Origin: JBFMDN01 sp040753915
Lineage (GTDB): Bacteria; Desulfobacterota; Desulfomonilia; Desulfomonilales; Desulfomonilaceae
Reading direction: 5' to 3'
NCBI GenBank assembly: GCA_040753915.1
Contig: JBFMDN010000051.1
Span: 1-42,506, forward strand
Length of the DNA: 42,506 nucleotides
Translations under genes and position numbers: made by a program
The notes under the pieces: generated by a model
Told to the model about the DNA's origin: nothing
What the model saw: the letters and a program-made list of their open reading frames with translations, nothing else
Database searches by the model: none
In this document: positions 1 through 8,473 of the stretch, one piece after another
Position numbering within the stretch: position 1 is the stretch's first letter
How the letters are laid out: each line of letters starts with the position of its first letter

Positions 1-127
1 ACCCCAACCCTCTCCCAGAGGGAGAGGGAGCTGGAAGAATCCCCTCTCCCCCGCTTCGGGGGAGAGGGTCAGGGTGAGGGGGTGTGCCACGATTATCACG
101 GACTGCAGGGTTTTGAGACACTTTCTT
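1..127. repeat. Right part of a palindromic MITE-like repeat (copy 1)
   Basis: Aligns without gaps to 16922-17048 with only a few substitutions. It contains nested inverted repeats (CCCTCTCCC/GGGAGAGGG and a CCCCCGCTTCGGGGG hairpin) and ends in TTTTGAGACACTTTCTT, after which the two copies diverge. The left part lies outside the window. No coding capacity is seen. Confidence 0.85.
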
Positions 128-369
128 CAGGCTCGCTCTTGCCTGGATGAGACCCCCGCAGCCATTGTCGCCGCGAGAGTTTCCTCATCCCTTTGGAATG
201 CGTCTGGCAGTGCAGCTTGACAAACCGCAGGAGCGATCATTACATATTCAGAAGCATAAAGAACAGCGTCCCCAAGGAAACGCACGCACAATGATGTCTG
301 TACCTTGTAATCGGATCGGGAGCAGGGTGCCCCGCTACCAGATGGTAGCGAGGGCTGGGAGGCCTTGCC

Positions 370-1527
370 ATGGCGGCTAAGGATTACTACGCGATTCTCG
401 GGGTAAAACGTGACGCTACGACGGATGAAATCAAGAAGGCGTACCGAAAGCTCGCCCGGAAGTACCATCCGGACGTGAATCCCGGAAATGCAGAGGCTGA
501 AAGCCGGTTCAAGGAAATCTCCCAGGCTCACGACGTCCTCGCCGATCCTGAAAAGAGAAAGATTTATGACGAATTTGGAGAGGACGGACTTCGCGCGGGG
601 TTCGATCCCGAGCAGGCGCGGCAGTATCGTCAGTGGCAGGAAGCCGGAGGGTTTGGCGGGAGCCGGGGCGGGTACGAGTTCTATGGCTTTGGGGGAGATC
701 AGGGCGGATTCAGGTACTCAGGATTCGAAGATGTGTTCTCCGACCTCTTTGGCGGTGTTAGGGGAGCAGCCCAGGCGGGCGGGCCCACGAAGGGTGCCGA
801 CGTGGAGTCGTCTCTCGAAGTCGACTTTATCACGGCAATCAAGGGGGGTACGACGAGGGTTACGCTACAACGAAATCAATCATGCTCCCAGTGCAGTGGA
901 ACGGGCCGCATTCCTCTTCAGGGAAATCCCGTTTGCAAGCGATGCAACGGGACCGGTCAGACGCGTGTATCTCAAGGGCCCTTCAATTTCACGCAGACGT
1001 GCCCCGAATGCGGGGGAACCGGTCGTGCCGGGGAACCCTGTAAGGCATGCCGCGGGACTGGGATGGTCGCAGCATCGGAAACCATTGACGTGAAGATTCC
1101 TGCAGGGGTAAACACGGGATCCCGTATCCGTCTTGCGGGAAAGGGAGAACCGGGAAGGGCCGGCGGACCACCCGGTGATCTGTATATAGTCACCAAGGTG
1201 AGGTCTCATCCGGTTTTCACTCGTGAGGGAGATGATCTCAACGTGGAGATCCCGGTCAGCGTCAGTGAGGCAATGAACGGGGCTGAAGTTGACGTCCCCA
1301 CTCCCACAGGGACCGTGCAACTGAAGGTTCCCAAGGGAACGAAATCCGGCCAACGGCTTCGACTGAAAGGGAAGGGGGTCCCAAATCTGAAGACCAAGAC
1401 CCCTGGAGATATGTTCGTGACAGTACGGGTTCAGGTGCCCTCTACCGACGATCCGGAAGCTTTGGCTGCTGCCAGGACCTTGGAACGGTTCTATAGATCC
1501 GATTTGCGGAGGAATATTCGGCTGTGA
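370..1527 (+). CDS. dnaJ: Type I DnaJ (Hsp40) co-chaperone
   Basis: Hsp40 co-chaperone that stimulates DnaK ATPase and delivers unfolded clients in the cytoplasm. The J domain spans residues 5-70 with the HPD motif at 33-35. It is followed by a G/F-rich segment at about 92-130, four CxxCxGxG zinc-finger motifs at about 172-231, and two beta-rich client-binding domains to residue 385, the usual family length. A strong GGGAGG lies 7 nt before the ATG. No dnaK or grpE adjoins it. The next gene is a CbpM/MerR-like protein, an arrangement typical of an accessory DnaJ/CbpA-type system, so this may be a second dnaJ paralogue rather than the housekeeping copy. Confidence 0.93.
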   Translation: MAAKDYYAILGVKRDATTDEIKKAYRKLARKYHPDVNPGNAEAESRFKEISQAHDVLADPEKRKIYDEFGEDGLRAGFDPEQARQYRQWQEAGGFGGSRGGYEFYGFGGDQGGFRYSGFEDVFSDLFGGVRGAAQAGGPTKGADVESSLEVDFITAIKGGTTRVTLQRNQSCSQCSGTGRIPLQGNPVCKRCNGTGQTRVSQGPFNFTQTCPECGGTGRAGEPCKACRGTGMVAASETIDVKIPAGVNTGSRIRLAGKGEPGRAGGPPGDLYIVTKVRSHPVFTREGDDLNVEIPVSVSEAMNGAEVDVPTPTGTVQLKVPKGTKSGQRLRLKGKGVPNLKTKTPGDMFVTVRVQVPSTDDPEALAAARTLERFYRSDLRRNIRL

Positions 1528-1618
1528 GCCACGGCAGCAGCGTTTCGCGCGGTGATAGCAACAATATCGGGAACCGGCTGGAGGCATGACGAGGTCACAC
1601 GGCCTGGAGATGGCTGAC

Positions 1619-1924
1619 ATGGCGCAGAATTACTACCGCAGAGAACAGGTTATCGAAATTCTGAAGATCGAGGAGCAGTTCCTGGACGAGCTCGAGGCGG
1701 AAGAGCTCGTCCGCCCCCAGGCGCTATCGAGCCGTGAGCGAGTATTCTCGCCCGATCAGGTGGAACGGATCCGTATCATCGCCAATCTTGTCAGACAATT
1801 GGATGTGAACCTTGCAGGGTGCGAAGTCATACTGGAGATGAGAGAAAACATGATACGGATGCAACGACAGTTTGACGAGATCCTTTCCTGCCTGGTGGAC
1901 GAACTGAAGCGCAGGCTTTCCTGA
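1619..1924 (+). CDS. CbpM/MerR-like chaperone modulator
   Basis: Small helical protein whose N-terminus (YYRREQVIEILKIEE) and following segment read like the winged helix of MerR/CbpM proteins, which bind J domains or DNA (HspR is the regulatory relative). The C-terminal half is a predicted coiled coil. Three ATGs are in frame (1586, 1610, 1619). The 1619 start is preferred because GGAG at 1606-1609 sits 9 nt upstream, whereas the GGAGG before 1586 is only 1 nt away. It follows dnaJ by 91 nt and its TGA overlaps the next ATG by one base. The role as modulator of the adjacent DnaJ is inferred from family and context. Confidence 0.72.
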   Translation: MAQNYYRREQVIEILKIEEQFLDELEAEELVRPQALSSRERVFSPDQVERIRIIANLVRQLDVNLAGCEVILEMRENMIRMQRQFDEILSCLVDELKRRLS

Positions 1925-3612
1925 TGATGTCTGGGGCTGCCGGGATGACAAAGGGACGGGTGGCCACCTTCTTTAGAGCGCCATCCTGGCGGCGCGACTC
2001 CCTCAAATCCCGTACTGCATATTTTGCATTCTTTCTGGCTATTCTGTCCGCGTTGGCCGCCAACGTCGTATGTGCGCAAACCGCTTCCGAGATGCTGGCT
2101 CGCGCCAGGGAAGAATCGGACGCGAGCAAGAAGATTGAAATTCTGAGCGAAGCACTGAAGACGCCAGGCCTGCGCGGAGATTTGCTGTCCTCTCTGCTCT
2201 TCGAGCGAGGGTTGGCTTACAAGAAACTGAAAGACTGTTTCCGGGCCATCGAGGATTTTAGCTCTGCTCTCGCGCATTCTCGAAAGGCGTTGCCCGCAAG
2301 ATTGGAAAGCGCCGAATGCCTGATCGAGGTGGATCAGCTCGAGGAGGCGACGCGTGAGGTGGAGTATTACCTCCTGAGCAGGACTGCTGACGCCCGGCCT
2401 TATGTCATCAAAGGAAAGATCTACGAGCGCGAAGGCTTCCTGACCAAGGCCCAGGACGAATACACACGCGCCCTCCATTATGATCCGCAATGCAAGGCAG
2501 CCAGGGCGGCCAGAGCCAACGTGTTGCTCCGAACAGGAAGCCTTCGGGAGGCTCTCAGCGATGCACACGCTCTCGTCGAGCTGGACCCGAAAGCTTCGGA
2601 TGTTTTTGAGATGCGTGCCCGGATTCACGTGAAACTCAAAGACTATGAGGCAGCTCTGCGGGATTACAAGACCGCTGAGTCTCTCAGGCCGGGAGACGAT
2701 GACCTGATCACCAAGAGGATCAAAGTTTACTTTGAGATGGGCGATCCGGAAAGGGCGCTCGAGGCGCTGAACAAGAGAGGCGGTGCGTCCGAAAGTCCCG
2801 ACATAGAGGGGTTCCGTGCCAAAGCGTACTTGCTGTCAGGAAACTACGACGAAGCTGAGAAGATCCTCAGGCAAATCCTGACAAAGTCTCCGGGGTCAGC
2901 GCCTGCCCACGTATACATGGGAATGACATTGACCCATCGCCGGAAGCTGGATGAGGCTCTCGAGTACCTCAACAGGGCAATCGAGCTCGATGGTACTCTT
3001 GTGGAGGCGTATAAGGAGCGCGCGCGGATCTTTTCCGAGCTCGGTGATTCTGTTCGTGCGGCCTCTGACCTGACCAAAGGGTTGAGCATGGACCCTGCGG
3101 ACGGAGAGCTTTTTGCCTTGAGGGGGCTCACCCTCATGAAAAGACGGCTGTTTAACGCCGCAATCAAGGATTTTTCCCGCGCGCTGGAGAATCGGCCGGA
3201 TGATTCGGCAGTTCTCTATGAACGAGCAGTAGCGTATCTCCTGATGGACGAACCGGAACCAGCGCTGGCGGACCTGAATCGGGTGCTGGAGATAACTCCT
3301 GGTGCGGCAAGGGCCATCAGCCTTCGCGGGGTCGCCTATTTCAAGCTCGGAAGGACGGCGGAGGCCCGGGCAGACTTAAGGAAAGCTCCCAATGTGGAGC
3401 CGCGAGACGCGATGATATGGAATAATCTGGGATTTTTCCATTACAAGACCGGAGATCTCAAGGCTGCTATGGCCGCGATCAACAAAGCCCTGCAGCTTGA
3501 TCCGCACTATGGGAAGGCCAGATACAACCTCAAGCTGGTGTTGGACCGCGACACGGCTAAGAAGACAGCCTCGCCGGATTCGATGCCCGTGAGCCGTCGA
3601 GAGGATGAGTGA
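1924..3612 (+). CDS. Exported tetratricopeptide-repeat protein
   Basis: About 562 residues. A basic stretch (RRDSLKSR) precedes a hydrophobic signal segment ending near VVCAQ, so the protein is probably periplasmic. The rest is a nearly continuous array of about a dozen 34-residue TPR units (for example LNRAIELDGTLVEAYKERAR and the closing LDPHYGKARYNL), expected to form a protein-binding superhelix. No catalytic domain is visible. The start may be the ATG at 1924 (overlapping the upstream TGA), 1927 or 1945; all retain the signal peptide. It is translationally coupled to the preceding CbpM-like gene and overlaps the following HAD gene, which implies one transcript. The partner is unknown. 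Confidence 0.85.
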   Translation: MMSGAAGMTKGRVATFFRAPSWRRDSLKSRTAYFAFFLAILSALAANVVCAQTASEMLARAREESDASKKIEILSEALKTPGLRGDLLSSLLFERGLAYKKLKDCFRAIEDFSSALAHSRKALPARLESAECLIEVDQLEEATREVEYYLLSRTADARPYVIKGKIYEREGFLTKAQDEYTRALHYDPQCKAARAARANVLLRTGSLREALSDAHALVELDPKASDVFEMRARIHVKLKDYEAALRDYKTAESLRPGDDDLITKRIKVYFEMGDPERALEALNKRGGASESPDIEGFRAKAYLLSGNYDEAEKILRQILTKSPGSAPAHVYMGMTLTHRRKLDEALEYLNRAIELDGTLVEAYKERARIFSELGDSVRAASDLTKGLSMDPADGELFALRGLTLMKRRLFNAAIKDFSRALENRPDDSAVLYERAVAYLLMDEPEPALADLNRVLEITPGAARAISLRGVAYFKLGRTAEARADLRKAPNVEPRDAMIWNNLGFFHYKTGDLKAAMAAINKALQLDPHYGKARYNLKLVLDRDTAKKTASPDSMPVSRREDE

Positions 3613-4406
3613 TGCCAATGGCACTACCTTCATACCGGGCGATCCTTGCCGATCTGGATGGTACCGTTAATCGAGGCAGTCTGCTCATGCCCGGTGCAGA
3701 CGAGGTGTATCGAAACCTGTCCCGGAAGGGCATCAGGTGGATTTTCGTGTCGAACTCCGCCACGAGATTGGCCGTGGACCTCGCCACGAGGATCCAGAAG
3801 CTCGGGCTCGCCGTTACTCCCGATCAGGTGGTCAATTCTGCTCTCGCTCTGATCCACGTCTTGGAGCGGGACTATCGCGGCACCCGGATCATGGTGATCG
3901 GAGAGCCACGGTTGGTGGAGGGGGTGGCCTCGGCCGGGGCCGTTGTAACCGAAAATCCGGAGGAAACCGAGATTGTTGCCGTCGGGCTTGACACAGGCTT
4001 CACCTACGAGAAGCTTACCAGGGCTCATCAGGCTATTCAGAAAGGCGCGAAGTTCTGGGCCACGAACCTCGATGCCACTTTTCCTTCGTCAAAGGGATTC
4101 CTACCCGGAGCAGGCAGCGTGGTGGCGTCAATCTCTACCGCTGCCGGACGTCCGCCCGATCGTGTGTTCGGTAAACCTTTTCCCGACATGGCCAATCTGG
4201 CACTCGCGATTCTCGGCCTCCCGCCTCGGGACTGCCTCATGGTTGGGGATCGGATCGACACGGACATCCTCTTTGCCAAGAATGCCGGTATGGATTCCGC
4301 CCTTGTGCTCACTGGGGCATCACGGAGAGAGGACTTGGACCATGCACCGCACCTGCCGCAATATATTTTTGACACAATTGGGGACATAGCGGCGCTCTTC
4401 GACTGA
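3612..4406 (+). CDS. HAD-IIA family sugar-phosphatase (NagD/PGP-like)
   Basis: Cytoplasmic phosphatase of the haloacid dehalogenase superfamily, subclass IIA (NagD, phosphoglycolate phosphatase, AraL). Motif I is LADLDGT (nucleophile and acid/base Asp near residues 14-16), motif II is VSNSA, and motif IV is MVGDRIDTDI. The cap between motifs II and III fits the C2A type, and the length of about 264 residues is usual. Candidate starts are GTG 3609, ATG 3612 (overlapping the TGA of the TPR gene) and ATG 3618. The substrate cannot be read from sequence. It is the last gene of the dnaJ transcript; the next gene converges on it. Confidence 0.88.
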   Translation: MPMALPSYRAILADLDGTVNRGSLLMPGADEVYRNLSRKGIRWIFVSNSATRLAVDLATRIQKLGLAVTPDQVVNSALALIHVLERDYRGTRIMVIGEPRLVEGVASAGAVVTENPEETEIVAVGLDTGFTYEKLTRAHQAIQKGAKFWATNLDATFPSSKGFLPGAGSVVASISTAAGRPPDRVFGKPFPDMANLALAILGLPPRDCLMVGDRIDTDILFAKNAGMDSALVLTGASRREDLDHAPHLPQYIFDTIGDIAALFD

Positions 4407-4500
4407 AAGGCTTGCTTCTCGAGCGGTTGGGAGTGATTATAGCGGTTGCCGACAATAATTTCCGTTTTTCCTCCTCGAAACTGACGGGCGAGACACCACG

Positions 4501-5826
4501 CTATGGATAAATGCCTCGTATGACGATTGCATCAGAGATCCTCTGAACGGCAAGTATAAGGGCAGCGTCCCTCAAGGGCACAGACCGGTCTCGTGCGCAC
4601 GCCATAACATGGTTAAATGCTTGAGTCATTAGGGCGTGCAATTTGACGTTGATCTCCTCCACAGGCCAGAAAAACGACTGCAGATCCTGGACCCATTCGA
4701 GGTAGCTCACCGTCACGCCGCCTGCGTTGCACAGAATGTCCGGTACGAGAAACACGCCCCGGTCATTTAATATCTCGTCCGCCTCCGGGGTGGTCGGTCC
4801 ATTGGCTCCCTCGGCTATGACTTTAGCCCGAATACGATCTGCGTTCCGACGCGTAATCTGGTTCTCCGTGGCTGCCGCGATCAGGACGTCACAGTCCAAA
4901 GTGAGCAACTCTTCGTTGGTCACGGAGTCGCAGTCTCCGTACCCTTCCAGACAGCCTTGTGCCTCCTTGTGCGAGGTGACCGATTGGATGTCGAGGCCTC
5001 GAGGGTTATACACTCCTCCTCTGGAGTCGCTGATCGCGACTACCCTCATCCCCATTTCGTCAACCAAACGTGCGGCAACTGAGCCCACATTTCCGAATCC
5101 TTGGACCGCGACGCGGGTGGAAGTCAGGTCACCTCCCACCTCCTTGAGGGCCTCTCTGACAGTGAATGCTACCCCCCGACCCGTGGCCTCCGTCCTGCCC
5201 AGCGAACCCCCTATCTCGACTGGCTTGCCCGTCACCACCGCAGGAACGGAGAAGCCGCGATGCATGGAGTACGTATCCATGATCCACGCCATAATCTGCG
5301 GGTTGGTCCCCATGTCAGGGGCAGGGATGTCGCTCTCCGGCCCCATCATGATACTGATTTCCGTGGCGTATCGCCGTGTGAGGTTCTCGAGCTCCGACAT
5401 GGACAACGCCTTCGGATCCACCACCACGCCACCTTTGGCCCCACCGAATGGAAGGTTCATGAGCGCGCACTTCCATGTCATCCACATGGCAAGAGCGCGG
5501 ACCTCATCGAGAGTCACGTCCCGGGAGTAGCGTATTCCCCCCTTGGTCGGACCACGCACCACGGAATGATGGACCCGGTATCCGCGGAAGATCTTGATGC
5601 TGCCGTCGTCCATAAGGACCGGGAACGTAACGGACAGCTCTCTCTTAGGGTACCGGAGGGTTTCCGCTACTCCCCTCTTGATGCTTATGTGCTTGAGAGC
5701 TTTGTCAAATTGAGCCAGTGCATTGGTATACGGGTTCTCTTCCATCTCGAGCCTTCGCTGGGTGAGAGCCTCCGAAATGGAATGCGGACACACTTCAGAA
5801 GGGTATTCGTCGATGTGGTTGCTCAT
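4501..5826 (-). CDS. gdhA: Glu/Leu/Phe/Val dehydrogenase (glutamate dehydrogenase)
   Basis: NAD(P)-dependent oxidative deamination of glutamate, or reductive amination of 2-oxoglutarate, in the cytoplasm. The dimerisation/substrate domain holds the PFGGAKGG signature with catalytic Lys near residue 131, and VRGPTKGGIRYS upstream. The Rossmann domain has the dinucleotide motif VQGFGNVGS near 243-252. The 441 residues are about 25 longer than typical because of an N-terminal extension before MEENPYTNALAQFD. The first ATG is nevertheless kept because GAGGGGG stands a few bases before it. It stands alone between a convergent HAD gene and the hyp genes on the same strand 160 nt upstream. Confidence 0.93.
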   Translation of the reverse strand: MSNHIDEYPSEVCPHSISEALTQRRLEMEENPYTNALAQFDKALKHISIKRGVAETLRYPKRELSVTFPVLMDDGSIKIFRGYRVHHSVVRGPTKGGIRYSRDVTLDEVRALAMWMTWKCALMNLPFGGAKGGVVVDPKALSMSELENLTRRYATEISIMMGPESDIPAPDMGTNPQIMAWIMDTYSMHRGFSVPAVVTGKPVEIGGSLGRTEATGRGVAFTVREALKEVGGDLTSTRVAVQGFGNVGSVAARLVDEMGMRVVAISDSRGGVYNPRGLDIQSVTSHKEAQGCLEGYGDCDSVTNEELLTLDCDVLIAAATENQITRRNADRIRAKVIAEGANGPTTPEADEILNDRGVFLVPDILCNAGGVTVSYLEWVQDLQSFFWPVEEINVKLHALMTQAFNHVMACARDRSVPLRDAALILAVQRISDAIVIRGIYP

Positions 5827-5986
5827 GAAAACCCCCTCATATCAGGTCTGTTCAAAACAGGCAACGTGAAGCACAGGACGAAGTGCGCTATTGGGCATGA
5901 CGGAATCAATCCTCACCGTCATTCCTTTTGCACTTGACTGTGAGTCACGAGACCACATTCATGAAAACGGCTACCTGGGAGACAAG

Positions 5987-7006
5987 TCAACATATCCTGG
6001 GCAAGAGCTCACCTGTGGGCTCGGCCACCACCCGAGCTCCCCCGATCCGAGTGGTCATGACAACCCGACCTCTGTTTTCTTCGGTAAGCAGGCCGATGGT
6101 TGCAGCTCCACGAGCGAGCTCACACCCGCTAACCAGGTTCAAGGCCTTATTCGCCGATCCCTTGGAAACGACTGCAACGATCTTCCCTTCGTTTGCCGCT
6201 TGGAGTGGGTCGATTCCCAGGATTTCGGAAGCGGCTACCACGGACTCGTCTAGCGGGATAGCCGTTTCCTCCACGCGAACCCCGAGCCCGTTCAGGGAGG
6301 CAATCTCATTGAGGGTAGCAGCCAGTCCCCCCCTCGTGGGATCCCTGAGAAATTTCAGATCAGGGCCGAGCTCGATCAAACGTTCCACCACGGGCCAGAC
6401 CGAAGCCGAATCTGACCGGAGCTCGAAATCAAAGGAGAACTCCGCCCGGCTCAACATGACGGCCATGCCATGGTTGCCTACTGGACCGGAAACGAGGATC
6501 TCATCTCCTGGGGAAACGGGTCGGGAGAGAGCTAGCCCGGCTGATTCTACTTTACCGATGCCGGAAGTGTTTATGAAGATCTTGTCAGCGCTTCCCTTTG
6601 GAACAACTTTCGTGTCCCCGGTCACGATCTCCACCCCGGCGCAATCCGCGGCCGCGGCCATGCTCCGAATTATCGCACCCAAGTCTTCCAGGGGGAGTCC
6701 CTCCTCGAGGATAAGCCCTACCGAGAGGAACAGCGGCCTCGCTGCCGAACATGCCAGGTCGTTGCAGGTGCCATGCACTGCTAAAGACCCTATATCTCCT
6801 CCCGGAAAGAATATGGGGGAAACCGTGAATGAGTCGGTGGTGTACGCGATGTGGTCCCCCAATCCGGAAAGCACGACCGAGTCCGGGAGCGGTCCAAGTT
6901 TGCCCCGATCGAGAGCAGGCAGTATCATGTCCCTGACAAGACGGCCTGTCATGCGGCCGCCTCCTCCATGTCCGAGGAGTATCCTGCCCGCGGATGCCTT
7001 TGTCAT
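5987..7006 (-). CDS. hypE: [NiFe]-hydrogenase maturation protein HypE
   Basis: Carbamoyl-phosphate-derived carbamoyl groups on the C-terminal Cys of HypE are dehydrated with ATP to a thiocyanate, the source of the CN ligands of the [NiFe] active site. The AIR-synthase-like fold begins with the typical GHGGGGRMT motif. The protein ends in PRIC, the conserved C-terminal cysteine motif. The start at 7006 (MTKASAG) gives 339 residues, the family norm. A longer in-frame reading to 7216 would run back through the end of hypD and is not favoured. hypD ends only 4 nt upstream, so expression is coupled. Confidence 0.95.
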   Translation of the reverse strand: MTKASAGRILLGHGGGGRMTGRLVRDMILPALDRGKLGPLPDSVVLSGLGDHIAYTTDSFTVSPIFFPGGDIGSLAVHGTCNDLACSAARPLFLSVGLILEEGLPLEDLGAIIRSMAAAADCAGVEIVTGDTKVVPKGSADKIFINTSGIGKVESAGLALSRPVSPGDEILVSGPVGNHGMAVMLSRAEFSFDFELRSDSASVWPVVERLIELGPDLKFLRDPTRGGLAATLNEIASLNGLGVRVEETAIPLDESVVAASEILGIDPLQAANEGKIVAVVSKGSANKALNLVSGCELARGAATIGLLTEENRGRVVMTTRIGGARVVAEPTGELLPRIC

Positions 7007-7010
7007 AATG

Positions 7011-8090
7011 CTACGCCGCTCCATATTTGTAGTAGGCCGCGCATGTCCCTTCCGAGGATACCATACATGGTCCCACAGGATCCTCAGGGGTACATTCTTT
7101 CCCGAACAAGCCGCACCTGTCTGGTGTTCGGCTTCCGGTGAGGATTGCCGCGCATTGGCATCGGGGATCGTCTGCAGCAGGTGGTGCCTCCACCGGCAGG
7201 TGAACGGACGCGTCAAAGCATGAGTATGAGCCGTTTAGTGAAAGTCCACTGCCCTCAATGAGCCCGAGGCCTCGCCATTCGGTGTCACAGGGCTCGAAAA
7301 CTTCTCTTATGAGGGCCTGAGCCGCGGGATTTCCGTCGGGTCTTACAACCCTCCGGTAATCGTTCACAATGTCAGCCGGCCCGTCGACCACCATGCGCAC
7401 AAGGTCTCGAACACCAATGAGGATGTCCAGTGGCTCGAATCCTGCCACAACCCCGGGCTTGCCAAATTCGTCCGCGAGATACCGGTAGCATTCGGATCCG
7501 AGTATAGCGGAAACGTGGCCGGGCAGCAGGAACCCGTGAAGATCGTCCTTGGCTGCGAGAATCCTGAGAGGAGGGTGAATGGTCTTGAAGGCGCAGAGGA
7601 CGAATAGATTCTCTACTCCTGATGCCATGGCCGTCTTCAGTGTCGCTGCAACGGTAGGAACCGTAGTTTCGAACCCAACACCAAGAAACACCGCCGGCCT
7701 CGGCGCCTCCTCAGCCGCGATCTGTATGGCATCGAGTGGAGAGTACACTATTCTCACCCGGCCGCCTTCGGAACGGTAGTTTGCCAGAGACCCATGCGAT
7801 CCCGGCACCTTAACCAGATCCCCGAACGTGACCAAGCACGCGCCGTATTCCCTTCCCGTCAATACAGCCCGGTCGATAAAGCCTTTTTCAGTGACACAAA
7901 CGGGACATCCAGGACCGGAAACCAGGTGAAGATTCTCCGGGAACAGACTCTTGAGGCCTGATTCATGAATGGCCATGGTGTGAGTCCCGCACACTTCCAT
8001 GAAGCGCACCGGTCTCTCGAGTTTCCCTGCCACCGCTCGAATGTCCCGGGTGAGGGCCTGTGCTGTCAACCGATGCTGATCTCTGTTCAA
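7011..8090 (-). CDS. hypD: [NiFe]-hydrogenase maturation protein HypD
   Basis: Iron-sulfur scaffold protein that, with HypC, assembles the Fe(CN)2CO unit. Conserved motifs are CGTH near residue 34, GPGCPVCVT near 59-67, GFETT near 141, and a Cys-rich C-terminal [4Fe-4S] region (CQCAAI, CGLFGKEC). The start is a TTG at 8090 that overlaps the hypC TGA, with GGAGG 5 nt upstream inside hypC, a clear case of translational coupling. Length 359 is normal. Confidence 0.95.
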   Translation of the reverse strand: MNRDQHRLTAQALTRDIRAVAGKLERPVRFMEVCGTHTMAIHESGLKSLFPENLHLVSGPGCPVCVTEKGFIDRAVLTGREYGACLVTFGDLVKVPGSHGSLANYRSEGGRVRIVYSPLDAIQIAAEEAPRPAVFLGVGFETTVPTVAATLKTAMASGVENLFVLCAFKTIHPPLRILAAKDDLHGFLLPGHVSAILGSECYRYLADEFGKPGVVAGFEPLDILIGVRDLVRMVVDGPADIVNDYRRVVRPDGNPAAQALIREVFEPCDTEWRGLGLIEGSGLSLNGSYSCFDASVHLPVEAPPAADDPRCQCAAILTGSRTPDRCGLFGKECTPEDPVGPCMVSSEGTCAAYYKYGAA

Positions 8091-8326
8091 TAGTCCTCCA
8101 GGCCCCTGGTGGCTTCAGCTATCTCCTTGAACAATTCCAGCCGAATCCGGGCTTCTTCCTGATCGAGTATTTCGATTCCGAATCCGGCGTGGACGATGAG
8201 GTAATCGCCCACCTGTGCCTGGGGAACCATCATTAGGCTCACGTCAGTGCGGACGCCACCGGCATCGACTCTTCCGGTGCCTTCGCCGGTCATCTCTACA
8301 AGTCTCATGGGGATCGCCAAGCACAT
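8087..8326 (-). CDS. hypC: Hydrogenase maturation chaperone HypC
   Basis: Small chaperone that carries the iron unit with HypD and delivers it to the hydrogenase large subunit. It begins MCLAIP, with the essential Cys2, and has the OB-fold pattern VGDYLIVHAGFGIEILD. The 79 residues match the HypC/HupF family. A 147-nt spacer separates it from hypF upstream. That spacer holds a hairpin just after hypF (GGGACCTGT/ACAGGTTCC) and an AT-rich TACAAT stretch near 8358-8363 that might serve as a weak internal promoter. It overlaps hypD by 4 nt. Confidence 0.95.
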   Translation of the reverse strand: MCLAIPMRLVEMTGEGTGRVDAGGVRTDVSLMMVPQAQVGDYLIVHAGFGIEILDQEEARIRLELFKEIAEATRGLEDY

Positions 8327-8473
8327 GCTTCCCGTCCTTCACGATTCTAAAGATTTTATTGTAACACAAATCCTGCGGCTCCGAAGAGGTGGAGATGCCC
8401 CACAGGCAGGTTCCGGAGGAAACTCACCCAAAAGAACCCTTATAGAATCTGGCTGGAACCTGTCAACAGGTCC

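Noticed and set aside
880..1620. Open frame on - opposite dnaJ
   Set aside because: Shadow of the conserved DnaJ frame; no ribosome site or motif.
5928..7223. Long open frame (431 codons) on + opposite hypE
   Set aside because: It is antisense to a clear hypE, its composition is Ser/Pro/Arg-rich as expected of a shadow frame, and no family resemblance is seen.
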